In this document: positions 28,388 through 36,761 of the stretch, piece by piece
Layout: every line of letters starts with the position of its first letter
Numbering within the stretch: position 1 is the stretch's first letter
Translations under genes and position numbers: made by a program
The notes under the pieces: model-generated
What the model saw: the letters and a program-made list of their open reading frames with translations, nothing else
What the model was told of the DNA's origin: nothing
The model's database searches: none
Source of the DNA: Rhodospirillaceae bacterium
Lineage (GTDB): Bacteria > Pseudomonadota > Alphaproteobacteria > Rhodospirillales > Rhodospirillaceae
Direction of reading: 5' to 3'
Assembly (NCBI GenBank): GCA_002737725.1
Contig: NSIP01000012.1
Location: forward strand, 22,359 to 86,358
DNA length: 64,000 bases

Positions 28388-29106
28388 GACGTTCCGAACA
28401 CGTTTTTGAACTCCTCCACCATGGCCGCATCAACCTCGGCCATGGTGGGCTTTACGCCCAGGGCATACAGCGAGGTCACGCCGTGCTGGCTGATGCCGCA
28501 GGGTACGATGCCGGTGAAGTGCGAGAGGTCGGGGTTCACGTTCAGCGCCACGCCGTGAAAGCTGACCCAGCGCCGCACCCGAATTCCCAGGGCAGCAATC
28601 TTGTTTTCGTGTCCGTCCTTTTGGGCAACCCACAAACCAATGCGTCCCTCGCGGCGTTCGGCCGTCACGCCGAAACGCGAAATCACACGGATCAGCCATT
28701 CTTCCAGGTCGTAGACGAAGCATCGAATGTCGGGCCCTGGTGAGTGCGCGCGGCGCTTTAAGTCTAGCATCACATAACCGACTCGCTGGCCAGGGCCATG
28801 GTAGGTGTATTGGCCGCCGCGTCCGGCTTGAAAAACCGGGAATCGATCTGGGGCAAGCAGGTCATTTTTATTGGCCGAGGTTCCCGCGGTGTAGAGGGGC
28901 GGGTGCTCCAGCAGCCATAGTAAATCCGACGCCGTGCTAGCCTTAATGTCCTCAACACGGGCGTCCATCTCAGCCAGGGCCTCTGGGTAGGGAACGGGCA
29001 GGGCTGAGGCCCGAATCTCAACCGGCCCTGCGTCGCTACGCCACCGGTTTTGTGGCGCGCAGGTGGGCTGATCTTCAAGTTTATGGGCGGCGTCCTTCAT
29101 GGCCAC
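28384..29106 (-). CDS. lipB: Octanoyltransferase
   Basis: LipB moves octanoyl from acyl carrier protein to lipoyl domains, the first step of lipoate synthesis. The 240-residue product has the motif [20 protein letters not shown], the catalytic Lys in [10 protein letters not shown], and the catalytic Cys in [10 protein letters not shown]. The start could be GTG 29106 or ATG 29100. Relevant clients in this window include the free lipoyl domain at 52923. The 3' end overlaps the DUF1838 gene by four bases on the opposite strand. Confidence 0.95.
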   Translation of the reverse strand: MAMKDAAHKLEDQPTCAPQNRWRSDAGPVEIRASALPVPYPEALAEMDARVEDIKASTASDLLWLLEHPPLYTAGTSANKNDLLAPDRFPVFQAGRGGQYTYHGPGQRVGYVMLDLKRRAHSPGPDIRCFVYDLEEWLIRVISRFGVTAERREGRIGLWVAQKDGHENKIAALGIRVRRWVSFHGVALNVNPDLSHFTGIVPCGISQHGVTSLYALGVKPTMAEVDAAMVEEFKNVFGTS

Positions 29107-29225
29107 ATCTTTAGCACATTCTGGGGCTTTTCATGAGCCGCCTGGGGAGGTTGCTAATGGGGGGCCGATTTGCTATCCCCGGCGCTCTATCGGGGCCTCA
29201 ACACCCCCTTATTACCCCAAGACGT

Positions 29226-29310
29226 GCGGTCGTGGCGGAAATGGTAGACGCGCAGCGTTGAGGTCGCTGTGGGGCAACTCGTGAAGGTTCGATTCCTTTC
29301 GACCGCACCA
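29226..29310 (+). tRNA. tRNA-Leu (GAG anticodon)
   Basis: The acceptor stem GCGGTCG pairs with CGACCGC, followed by A73 and an encoded CCA (29308-29310). The anticodon stem CAGCG/CGCTG encloses the loop TTGAGGT, giving anticodon GAG (reads CUC/CUU). A long variable arm is present, as expected for a class II tRNA. The T-arm is AAGG-TTCGATT-CCTT-like. A pyrimidine-rich ACTTTTCCCTTT follows. Confidence 0.97.
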
Positions 29311-29352
29311 CTTTTCCCTTTGGTCTTCGGCTTCGGCTGGCAGGCTGCACCC

Positions 29353-29736
29353 CTACACGGCCATAAAGACCAGGATGGCGATCACCAGTAAGCAGACCCA
29401 AGCGGGGTGTTTGCCCTTGGTTCCCGCGAACCAATAAAAGCCGGACACAGCGAAAGTCGCCGCCAAAATCGTCGCGAATTACCTCGACCGTCCTTGTCGT
29501 GTCGTTCTCCATCGCCGCCGCGATCATGGCCGCGCCCAGCCCCAGGCCCAGCAACGACACGAGATGCCATGTGCTCCACAGCGCATCTCACCGGCGTGCG
29601 GGTAGCAGTTTGCGCGCTGCATCATGGGCCGGCGTTGCGGTGCGCAAATGCCTGAAGATCAACCGCTCGTCGATGATGGAATGAAGGCCAGCTAAGGCCA
29701 GCAAGACGATGCCAGCCGAAAACAGAACCAGCTCAT
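29353..29736 (-). pseudogene. Frameshifted small integral membrane protein gene
   Basis: Three open pieces on the minus strand join into one membrane protein if the frame is shifted twice. The first is VLFSAGIVLLALAGLHSIID followed by a basic segment. The second is LWSTWHLVSLLGLGLGAAMI. The third is ILAATFAVSGFYWFAGTKGK followed by a final hydrophobic helix and a TAG stop at 29353-29355. Together they give about 128 residues with four transmembrane helices. The pattern resembles a widespread small membrane protein family of unknown function. A further defect right after the ATG at 29736 is likely. Two or more frameshifts in 380 bases indicate decay. The rest of 29311-29932 shows no gene. Confidence 0.7.
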
Positions 29737-29932
29737 GGCGGACCTCGCGTCAGGACAAAACCGTGCGAGGCGATGTTAGCCCAAGCGTGTCCGGAAAAAA
29801 CTCCTGCCGCGCCACCGTCGCCTCACTTTCGCTTGATCGGCTGGTGAGAAAGGTCTAGGCCAAAAGGGCAGGCGTTGTCGCGTTCATTGCGTCGTCCGCC
29901 ATATCAAAACCACCGCCAGACGAGGTCAGCCC

Positions 29933-30370
29933 ATGCCTATGCTTAAGCGCATCAATCTCTGTGTCGCCGACATGGAACGCTCGCTCAAAGTCTACCGTGA
30001 TATTTTGGGCTTTACGGTCAACTACATGAAAGATTCCGCGTCGGATTCGTATTCCTACCCCGTGTTCATGTTTCCGAAAGAGGCCAAGCTGCGCTTTGCC
30101 ACACTCGATAGCCCGACCCAAGAGCGCACCTTTGCGCTGACAGAAGTGCGTGGCATTGAACTGCCCAAGTTGCCGGTGCCTCACATGACGGCGGTGGTTC
30201 TCAACTGCATCAATTTCGACGAAGTCGTGGCGAAAGCAACAGCCATGGGCCTCAAGGTCATCCCCGAGCAGGCTTTGCCAGATCTTGACGGAAAACCGAA
30301 AGGTCGGGAAACCGCGTTCGTCGATCCCGACGGCCATTTGATTGTGCTCTACAAGATGCTCAATCAATAA
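29933..30370 (+). CDS. VOC superfamily (glyoxalase/dioxygenase-like) protein
   Basis: The 145-residue product has one VOC unit with two beta-alpha-beta-beta-beta modules. The first is INLCVADMERSLKVYRDILG. The second ends ETAFVDPDGHLIVLYKML, where the Asp-x-x-Gly-His pattern is typical. The exact reaction is unknown; glyoxalase, dioxygenase or a binding role are possible. It begins with ATG 29933 close to the decayed membrane gene and is 74 bases ahead of mgtE. Confidence 0.85.
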   Translation: MPMLKRINLCVADMERSLKVYRDILGFTVNYMKDSASDSYSYPVFMFPKEAKLRFATLDSPTQERTFALTEVRGIELPKLPVPHMTAVVLNCINFDEVVAKATAMGLKVIPEQALPDLDGKPKGRETAFVDPDGHLIVLYKMLNQ

Positions 30371-30444
30371 ACGGAAAGCTTTTTTCCCCAAGTGATCCTT
30401 TGCCGCGTACTTTCTTTGAGTTTTAAGCTCTTGAGTTTTCATCG

Positions 30445-31842
30445 ATGTCGGAAAATGTTGCCCATCGTCAACTGACGCAAGAGACCGAAGGAACCTTTGG
30501 TCTGGATGCGGCGTTTGTCGATGAGGTTGCAACATCCTTGCTGGCCGACAATCGGGTGCGCGTGAAGCAACTAGTTTCCGACCTTCACTACGCCGACATG
30601 GCCGATCTTCTGGAGCGGTTGGACGCCCAAGAACGGCGTCTGTTGGTCGAGACCATCCGTGACAATTTCAATGCTGATGTATTGCCCGAACTGGCCGAGG
30701 TTGTGCGCGATCAGGTGATGGATGCGCTGGGTTTCGAGGATTTTGCCGCCGCGCTGACCCAGCTTGATTCTGACGATGCGGTCTATGTGGCGTCGAAGCT
30801 ATCGGCGGCAGAGCGCGCACAGATTGCTGCGCGCATGCCCCAAGCCAACCGCTTGTCGATCGAGCAAGGGTTGGCTTACGCCGAGAACTCAGCCGGTCGT
30901 TTGATGCAGCGCGAGTTTGTGGCGGTGCCAAGCTATTGGACGGTTGGGGAAACGATTGACTACATGCGTTCCGTCCAGACGCTGCCTGAGAAATTCTATG
31001 CTGTCTTTGTCGTCGACCCGCGCAATCGCCCGCAAGGAATGGTGGAGCTGTCGCGGCTGTTACGTGCGAAGCGCCCCGAGCAGATGAAGGATCTTTATGA
31101 CCGTGATGTCGAGCCTGTGGCTTTGGATATGGACCAAGAGGATGTGGCGTTTCTCTTTAAGCAACGCAATTTGGTCAGTGTGCCGGTCGTCGACAAATCG
31201 GGTCGATTGGTAGGCCAGATTACGATTGATGATATCGTCGACGTGATCGAAGAAGAGGCTCAGGACGATATTTTAAAACTTGCCGGTGTCAGCAATTCAG
31301 AGGTGTCGAGTCTTTATAACGCCATCATTCGCACGGCCTCATCACGGTTCCCGTGGTTGGCCATCAATCTGGCGACGGCTTTTTTAGCATCTGCTGTCGT
31401 CGGTCTGTACGAAGACTCGATCGAGAAATTGGCCGCTCTGGCCGTTCTGCTGCCCATTGTCGCCGGAATGGGGGGCAACGCCGGAACGCAGACCTTAGCC
31501 ACGGCCGTCCGCGCGTTAGCTACCCGCGAGTTAGATGCCAGCAATGCCTTTCGGGTCACCAGCCGCGAACTCTTTGTCGGCATGATCAACGGATTGCTGT
31601 TCGCTGCCATCGTCGGGGTAGCCACTTTTTATTGGTTCGATGATATTTTCTTGGCCATTACGATTGGGGCGGCGATGTTCGTCAATCTCACTGTCGCGGG
31701 ACTATCGGGGATCCTGATCCCGTATGCCTTACAAAAATTCGGCTCTGACCCCGCCGCGTCTGGTGGCGTGTTACTCACCACCGTGACCGATGTTGTTGGT
31801 TTCTTCAGCTTTTTAGGCCTGGCGACCATACTCGTGCTTTGA
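30445..31842 (+). CDS. mgtE: Magnesium transporter MgtE
   Basis: MgtE is a Mg2+-gated channel in the inner membrane. The 465-residue product has the normal order: an N-terminal helical domain (residues 40-140, with YADMADLLERLDAQERRLLV), a pair of CBS domains (about 145-270, with FVVDPRNRPQGMVELSRLL and VPVVDKSGRLVGQITIDDIV), then five transmembrane helices. The signature PIVAGMGGNAGTQTLATAVR is at the start of the second helix. The length is normal. No Mg riboswitch fits in the 74-base upstream gap. Confidence 0.95.
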   Translation: MSENVAHRQLTQETEGTFGLDAAFVDEVATSLLADNRVRVKQLVSDLHYADMADLLERLDAQERRLLVETIRDNFNADVLPELAEVVRDQVMDALGFEDFAAALTQLDSDDAVYVASKLSAAERAQIAARMPQANRLSIEQGLAYAENSAGRLMQREFVAVPSYWTVGETIDYMRSVQTLPEKFYAVFVVDPRNRPQGMVELSRLLRAKRPEQMKDLYDRDVEPVALDMDQEDVAFLFKQRNLVSVPVVDKSGRLVGQITIDDIVDVIEEEAQDDILKLAGVSNSEVSSLYNAIIRTASSRFPWLAINLATAFLASAVVGLYEDSIEKLAALAVLLPIVAGMGGNAGTQTLATAVRALATRELDASNAFRVTSRELFVGMINGLLFAAIVGVATFYWFDDIFLAITIGAAMFVNLTVAGLSGILIPYALQKFGSDPAASGGVLLTTVTDVVGFFSFLGLATILVL

Positions 31843-32202
31843 ATCGCCGAAAAACTTGGAAAACCAGGGTTCGCGAACAAGCAATTGCAGACACAATGTT
31901 GCACGGTGGAGCTTTTGCCCGATTAGTTGATCCGTCTGTTAAGTACATCACACCGCCCAACAATCTCCGTAAGAAGTAGATTGATGCTGGCGTTCAGTTG
32001 ACGATCTATCCCAGCCTGGTGGCCGCAGCTGCAACCAAAATTATGGCTTTGAAGGAAGAATATCTCCGCTGGGTCGGGGGTGATCTCGATGCATTGTCGG
32101 CCGCCTCGGGCGGTGGGCGACGGATTTGTTGTTGAGCAGATGCGTCTCATGTCGTCAGAGCGACAGCGCAACTCAACAGAAGCGTGATGCATGAAATGCG
32201 GG
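31843..32202. other. Gap of 360 bases, possible decayed reading frame
   Basis: No intact gene is seen. On the plus strand one frame is open from 31843 to about 32134 with a single TAG in the middle. It reads TMLHGGAFARLVDPSVKYIT before the stop and IDAGVQLTIYPSLVAAAATK after it. This may be a gene remnant, but one stop in about 97 codons could also be chance. No promoter or strong hairpin stands out. Confidence 0.3.
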
Positions 32203-33309
32203 TCAAAGACGTTCGGCCACGTAATCAGCGATCGCAAGGGATGAGGTCAGTCCGGGTGATTCTATACCGTAAAGCGAGACAAAACCATTCACGCCGGTTT
32301 CGTTTGCCATTTGAATCATGAAATCTCTCGCAGGTTCGCCTTGGGCCTGGATTTTGGGTCGAATACCGCTATAGCCTGGTCGCAAAGCATCATCGGGCAA
32401 GTCGGGCCAATACTTGCGGATTGCGGCATAAAAACTGGCCGCGCGGCCTTCATCGACATCGTAGTTCATACTCTCGACCCACTCAATGTCCGGCCCAAAT
32501 CGTCCCTGCCCGGCAAGGTCGAGGGTGTAATGAAGCCCTAAGCTATGCGCGCCCGGAAGCGGATAGATCAGGCGTGAAAATGGCGCTTTGCCCGACAGAT
32601 AGAAATAGTTTCCCTTGGCATAGTGTTGAGGTGGAATGGTGGGCGTCGGCACGCCCCTGATCGACCGGCTCACGTTTTGCGCCGACAAGCCTACGCAATT
32701 GATCACCGTCTTTGCCTTTAGTGTCATGGGCGCCGCGCCACCAGCATGAATGATGACGCCATCATCAGCGGCCTCGCCGCTGACCACGGGGCTATTATAG
32801 GCAATGACAGCGCCGTGGGCTTCCGCGTCGCCGAGAATGGCTAACATGAAACCGTGGCTATCGATAATGCCTGTCAGCGGCGAGAGCAGGGCCGCCGCGC
32901 AGACCAGTTGGGGTTCTAACTTTTTGGCTTCAGGGGCCGAGAGGTAGGTCATGTAAACGCCGCCCGCAGCAGAGTGCGCTTGGAGTTTTTTCAGGCCAGC
33001 GACTTCACTCTCATTAGCCGCGAACACAAGCTTCGTCGTGCGTTTATAGGTCACGCCATAGGCGTGACAAAAAGCATACAGTTTATCCCGCCCCTCAATG
33101 CAAAGGCGCTCTTTCAGGCTGCCGTGGGGGTAATAGATGCCCGCATGGATGACTTCGCTGTTGCGCGCACTGGTCACTGATCCAAAGGCCTCCTCGGCCT
33201 CGAGAATCAAGACCTCACGGCCTTTGCGTGCCATGGCGCGGGCCACCGCAAGCCCGACAACCCCAGCCCCGATGACCACGCAGTCAACTAACTCATGTGA
33301 CGATGTCAT
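32203..33309 (-). CDS. FAD-dependent oxidoreductase, L-2-hydroxyglutarate oxidase-like
   Basis: The 368-residue product belongs to the DAO-type flavoproteins. The FAD-binding start is VVIGAGVVGLAVARAMARKG, and the next landmark SVTSARNSEVIHAGIYYPHG is characteristic of LhgO/L2HGDH-like enzymes. The C-terminal DFMIQMANETGVNGFVSLYG is the second FAD contact. L-2-hydroxyglutarate is the favoured substrate but is not proven. It is transcribed alone; its start is 152 bases from that of mipZ on the opposite strand. Confidence 0.87.
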   Translation of the reverse strand: MTSSHELVDCVVIGAGVVGLAVARAMARKGREVLILEAEEAFGSVTSARNSEVIHAGIYYPHGSLKERLCIEGRDKLYAFCHAYGVTYKRTTKLVFAANESEVAGLKKLQAHSAAGGVYMTYLSAPEAKKLEPQLVCAAALLSPLTGIIDSHGFMLAILGDAEAHGAVIAYNSPVVSGEAADDGVIIHAGGAAPMTLKAKTVINCVGLSAQNVSRSIRGVPTPTIPPQHYAKGNYFYLSGKAPFSRLIYPLPGAHSLGLHYTLDLAGQGRFGPDIEWVESMNYDVDEGRAASFYAAIRKYWPDLPDDALRPGYSGIRPKIQAQGEPARDFMIQMANETGVNGFVSLYGIESPGLTSSLAIADYVAERL

Positions 33310-33461
33310 AGGCTAAGTGTGGCGGCGAAGGCCGGTTTGGTCAAGAATCGTGTTTTGAATCAATGACTTTATACCTAAATTTTGATCTAGCCGGATTGTC
33401 GCGCTGACCCCGGGCGGGTAGACTCGAACCTTATTTCAGGTCCCTTGACCGCAGGTTGTTT

Positions 33462-34322
33462 GTGAACCCTAAAATCATCGTCTTCGGAAACGAAAAAGGC
33501 GGCACCGGAAAGTCGACGTTGGCCATGCATTTGGCCGTGGCTTTGATGGTGCGCGGTCTCAAGGTTGCCACCATTGATCTGGATGCCGGGCAGGGTACTT
33601 TATCGCGCTATGTCGCTAATCGTGCGTCTTATGCGCAAAGAACGGGGAAAGAAATCCCCCAATCCTTGCACACCGCCATTTTGCCTGCGCCCTTTCAGGA
33701 TGCTGATGATGCAGAACTGAGCAAAGCGCTAGGCAATTGCGGTGATTGCGATGCAGTGGTGATTGATACGCCGGGGCATGACTCAGGCCTGTCTCTCGCG
33801 GGGCATTCCTATGCCGATATTATCGTCACGCCCCTGAACGACAGCTTGATCGATCTTGATGTCTTGGCCGGCATCGACCCCATCAAGAAAATCATTGCGC
33901 GGCCCAGCCGTTATTCCGAGCGCGCCTGGAAAGCCAAACAAATGCGCGCCCGCCGAGACGGCGGACGGATTGATTGGATTGTCGTGCGTAATCGCCTCGG
34001 GCAATTAGATGCACGAAATAAACGCCTGGTTGGTGAACTGATCACAGCGCTTGCCAAGCGTATTGGGTTTCGTGTGGCTCAAGGCATTGCCGAGCGCGTG
34101 ATTTACCGCGAGATGTTCCTCGATGGCTTAACCGTCGAAGATTTGGCGGTGCTGAAGACGGATGGCCAGCTTGTCATGTCACACGTTGCGGCGCGGGCTG
34201 AATTGCGAAGCCTTATGCAAGCCCTTGGGTTGCCCGAGACCAAGGCGGCTTGGATGGCCAGCGCTGCTGAACCGCTCTCTCGGGCGTATCAATCTCCGAA
34301 CATGAGCCATGCCCCCGGATAA
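33462..34322 (+). CDS. mipZ: MipZ, division-plane positioning ATPase
   Basis: In alphaproteobacteria MipZ binds ParB at the poles and inhibits FtsZ, placing the division site at mid-cell. The 286-residue product has the deviant Walker A GNEKGGTGKSTLAMHL at the N-terminus, a Walker A' region ATIDLDAGQGTLSRYV, and DAVVIDTPGHDSGLS. The insert RIDWIVVRNRLGQLDARNKR is typical of MipZ. GTG 33462 is favoured because AGG lies six bases upstream; TTG 33456 is also possible. It overlaps the next gene by 14 bases. Confidence 0.93.
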   Translation: MNPKIIVFGNEKGGTGKSTLAMHLAVALMVRGLKVATIDLDAGQGTLSRYVANRASYAQRTGKEIPQSLHTAILPAPFQDADDAELSKALGNCGDCDAVVIDTPGHDSGLSLAGHSYADIIVTPLNDSLIDLDVLAGIDPIKKIIARPSRYSERAWKAKQMRARRDGGRIDWIVVRNRLGQLDARNKRLVGELITALAKRIGFRVAQGIAERVIYREMFLDGLTVEDLAVLKTDGQLVMSHVAARAELRSLMQALGLPETKAAWMASAAEPLSRAYQSPNMSHAPG

Positions 34323-35040
34323 ACCCACATCTCAAACGCCTGCTCACCGCCCGGTCGGCGGCAGCGTGGCGGCGTTCCTGAAACAGGTGTCAACATCGCC
34401 TGTGCCGGTCGTGACTGGTCATCGCGGACGTTTGATCTTTGCGATGGATGCGACTGCCAGCCGTGGGCCGACCTGGCATCAGGCGATTGGCATCCAGGCT
34501 GACATGTTCAAGGAAGCCGCGACCGCAGGCGGGCTTGATGTGCAGTTGGCATATTATCGCGGCATGATGGAGTTCGATACTACGCCCTGGACGGCCGATG
34601 CCATTCGGATGGTTGAGCACATGCGTCGCGTGAGCTTCTTAAGTGGACAAACGCAAATCGAGCGCATTCTTAATCACGCGAGCGATGAAACACGCCGCAA
34701 AAAAGTAAACGCCGTTGTTTTTATTGGCGACGCCATGGAAGAAAGCGCAGATATCATCGAAGCTGCGGCCGGAAAGCTTGGCGTCCTCGGCGTGCCGGTG
34801 TTTGTTTTTCACGAGGGCGGCGGAGAACCTGCGGCCAGTGCGTTCAAGCGTATCGCTGCGCTGACACGGGGCGCCTATGCCAGCTTTGATGCGTCCAGCC
34901 CGCAAAAGCTGCGTGACTTGCTTAAGGCGGTGGCGATTTATGCCGCGGGTGGCGCACGTGCCCTTGAAGACTTTGGCAAGCGCACGGGCGGCGATGTGCT
35001 GCGCTTGACCTCTCAACTGAGCGGAGGACCCAAACCATGA
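34309..35040 (+). CDS. VWA-like domain protein
   Basis: The 243-residue product has a von Willebrand factor A fold. Residues 41-51 read RLIFAMDATAS, a MIDAS-like DxTxS rather than DxSxS, followed by a second strand KVNAVVFIGDAMEESADII and a third VPVFVFHEGG. No signal peptide is seen, so it is probably cytoplasmic. The start overlaps mipZ by 14 bases, and the end overlaps the J-domain gene by four. The function is unknown; the order suggests joint expression with mipZ. Confidence 0.8.
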   Translation: MPPDKPTSQTPAHRPVGGSVAAFLKQVSTSPVPVVTGHRGRLIFAMDATASRGPTWHQAIGIQADMFKEAATAGGLDVQLAYYRGMMEFDTTPWTADAIRMVEHMRRVSFLSGQTQIERILNHASDETRRKKVNAVVFIGDAMEESADIIEAAAGKLGVLGVPVFVFHEGGGEPAASAFKRIAALTRGAYASFDASSPQKLRDLLKAVAIYAAGGARALEDFGKRTGGDVLRLTSQLSGGPKP

Positions 35041-35777
35041 TGCTCAGTCTCATTATAGGCATTGTCGTTCTCATTGGGGCGCTGTCGTTCTTGCGTTGGT
35101 ACGGCAATGCCAAAACCGAAGAGGTCAAGAAGACCCTGCGCTGGACTGGCATTGGGTTTGGGCTTTTGATTGTCGCTTTTCTAGCGTTGACGGGACGTCT
35201 GGGTGTTGCGCTGGCGTTTTTCACGGGCTTGATGGCGTGGGGTTGGCGCGTCTTCAACATGATTCAAATGGGCCAGCAGATGAGCGGGATGTTTCGCGGC
35301 TTCTCTCGCAAAATGAGTGGCGCATCGGCTCAACAATCATCCGAGGTGCGGTCTGCGTTTTTTCGCATGACGCTTGATCATGACACAGGGCACTTGGACG
35401 GCGAGGTGATTCAGGGGGTATTTGTTGGCCGTAAGCTGGCCGCCCTTGGGTTTGACGAGCTGATGAAACTATCGGTCGAGATTCGTTCGGACGCTGAGTC
35501 CGTTGCTTTGCTGGAATCTTTTCTGGACCGCGCGCACCCTGACTGGCGCGCGCGAAGTCACCAATCGAACAGTGAACATACCGCCTCGGCTCCGGTGCCT
35601 GGCGCAATGACTGAATCTGAAGCGCTTCTGGTGCTTGGCTTGGCCAAAGGAGCCGTTCGTGACGAGGTCAAAGCTGCCTATCGTCGGTTAATGACCCAAC
35701 TGCACCCCGACCGCGGTGGCTCGGACTATTTGGCTGCCAAAATCAACGCAGCCAAGGATGCTCTGTTAAAGGAATAA
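35037..35777 (+). CDS. Membrane-anchored J-domain protein
   Basis: The 246-residue product has two N-terminal transmembrane helices (about residues 3-18 and 39-70) and a C-terminal J domain. The J domain has AYRRLMTQLHPDRGGSDYL with the HPD motif at 223-225, which stimulates DnaK ATPase. The middle part (110-170) includes FFRMTLDHDTGHLDGEVIQG, a conserved segment of this alphaproteobacterial family. It overlaps the VWA gene by four bases (ATGA). The client is unknown. Confidence 0.87.
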   Translation: MMLSLIIGIVVLIGALSFLRWYGNAKTEEVKKTLRWTGIGFGLLIVAFLALTGRLGVALAFFTGLMAWGWRVFNMIQMGQQMSGMFRGFSRKMSGASAQQSSEVRSAFFRMTLDHDTGHLDGEVIQGVFVGRKLAALGFDELMKLSVEIRSDAESVALLESFLDRAHPDWRARSHQSNSEHTASAPVPGAMTESEALLVLGLAKGAVRDEVKAAYRRLMTQLHPDRGGSDYLAAKINAAKDALLKE

Positions 35778-35855
35778 GACACACCTTGGGCCGTTGCGGC
35801 TCTGCCATACCCATGGCACAAAGCCCGAAGCTGAATGTGTCTTGAGGGATGTTGT

Positions 35856-36737
35856 ATGACGCAGCGAGTTCGCAAAGCAGTATTGCCTGTCGCCGGTTTG
35901 GGTACGCGCTTTCTCCCCGCCACGAAAGTGATCCCAAAAGAAATGATTCCGGTGATCGATAAGCCGGTGGTCCAGTACGCCATTGAAGAAGCGCGTGCGG
36001 CGGGCATCGAGGAATTCATTTTCGTCACAGCCGACGGCAAAGAATCGATTGCCAATCATTTTTTGGTGCATCCCGTCTTGGAAGCGATGCTGTCGGAAAA
36101 AAAGAAATTTACTGAACTAAAGATTGTTCAGGATTCAAATCTGCCACCGGGAAGTATAAATATTGTCAAACAGCACGATCCCTTGGGGCTTGGCCATGCG
36201 GTGTGGTGTGCTTGGAAACTGATCGGCGATGAACCCTTCGCCGTTATTTTGCCCGACGATATGGTTCTCTCCGACGTGCCGTGCTTGAAGCAGCTGATTG
36301 ATGCCCATGAAAAGGTCGGTGGGCATATAGTGGCGGTCGAGAACGTGGCGCGCGACCAGACCAATAGATACGGCGTCCTCGACGTTGAATCCGAAGATGG
36401 CCGTCTTGCAAAGGCAAAGGGGCTAGTTGAAAAACCCGACCCTGCTAAAGCGCCATCCACGCTGGCGATTATTGGCCGTTATATTCTCGATCCGATCGTG
36501 TTTAAGGAACTTGATAAACGCACTAAGGGGGCTGGTAACGAAATCCAGCTTACGGATGCGCTGAACCGTACGATTGGGGTCGTGCCCTTTCATGGCCTGA
36601 AATTTGATGGCAAGCGCTACGACTGCGGTACACGCGTGGGATTCATCGAAGCCAACGTCGCCTTCGGTTTGGCTCACCCCGAACTGGTTGATCGCTTGCG
36701 ACCCATCATTGAGCGGCTGCTGGACGATACCAGATAA
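35856..36737 (+). CDS. galU: UTP-glucose-1-phosphate uridylyltransferase
   Basis: GalU makes UDP-glucose from UTP and glucose-1-phosphate. The 293-residue product has the nucleotide-binding motif VLPVAGLGTRFLPATKVIPK, then MIPVIDKPVVQYAIEEARAA, and the later VEKPDPAKAPSTLAIIGRYI. ATG 35856 is preferred to 35835 because of a GAGGGA ribosome-binding site. Ugd follows 24 bases downstream and uses its product. Confidence 0.96.
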   Translation: MTQRVRKAVLPVAGLGTRFLPATKVIPKEMIPVIDKPVVQYAIEEARAAGIEEFIFVTADGKESIANHFLVHPVLEAMLSEKKKFTELKIVQDSNLPPGSINIVKQHDPLGLGHAVWCAWKLIGDEPFAVILPDDMVLSDVPCLKQLIDAHEKVGGHIVAVENVARDQTNRYGVLDVESEDGRLAKAKGLVEKPDPAKAPSTLAIIGRYILDPIVFKELDKRTKGAGNEIQLTDALNRTIGVVPFHGLKFDGKRYDCGTRVGFIEANVAFGLAHPELVDRLRPIIERLLDDTR

Positions 36738-36761
36738 TCATCTGACTTTAAGGAATCTGCG

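Noticed and set aside
29198..29560. 120-codon minus-strand frame across tRNA-Leu
   Set aside because: The frame runs antisense through the tRNA gene and contains only one of the three pieces of the frameshifted membrane protein. It is not a gene as it stands.
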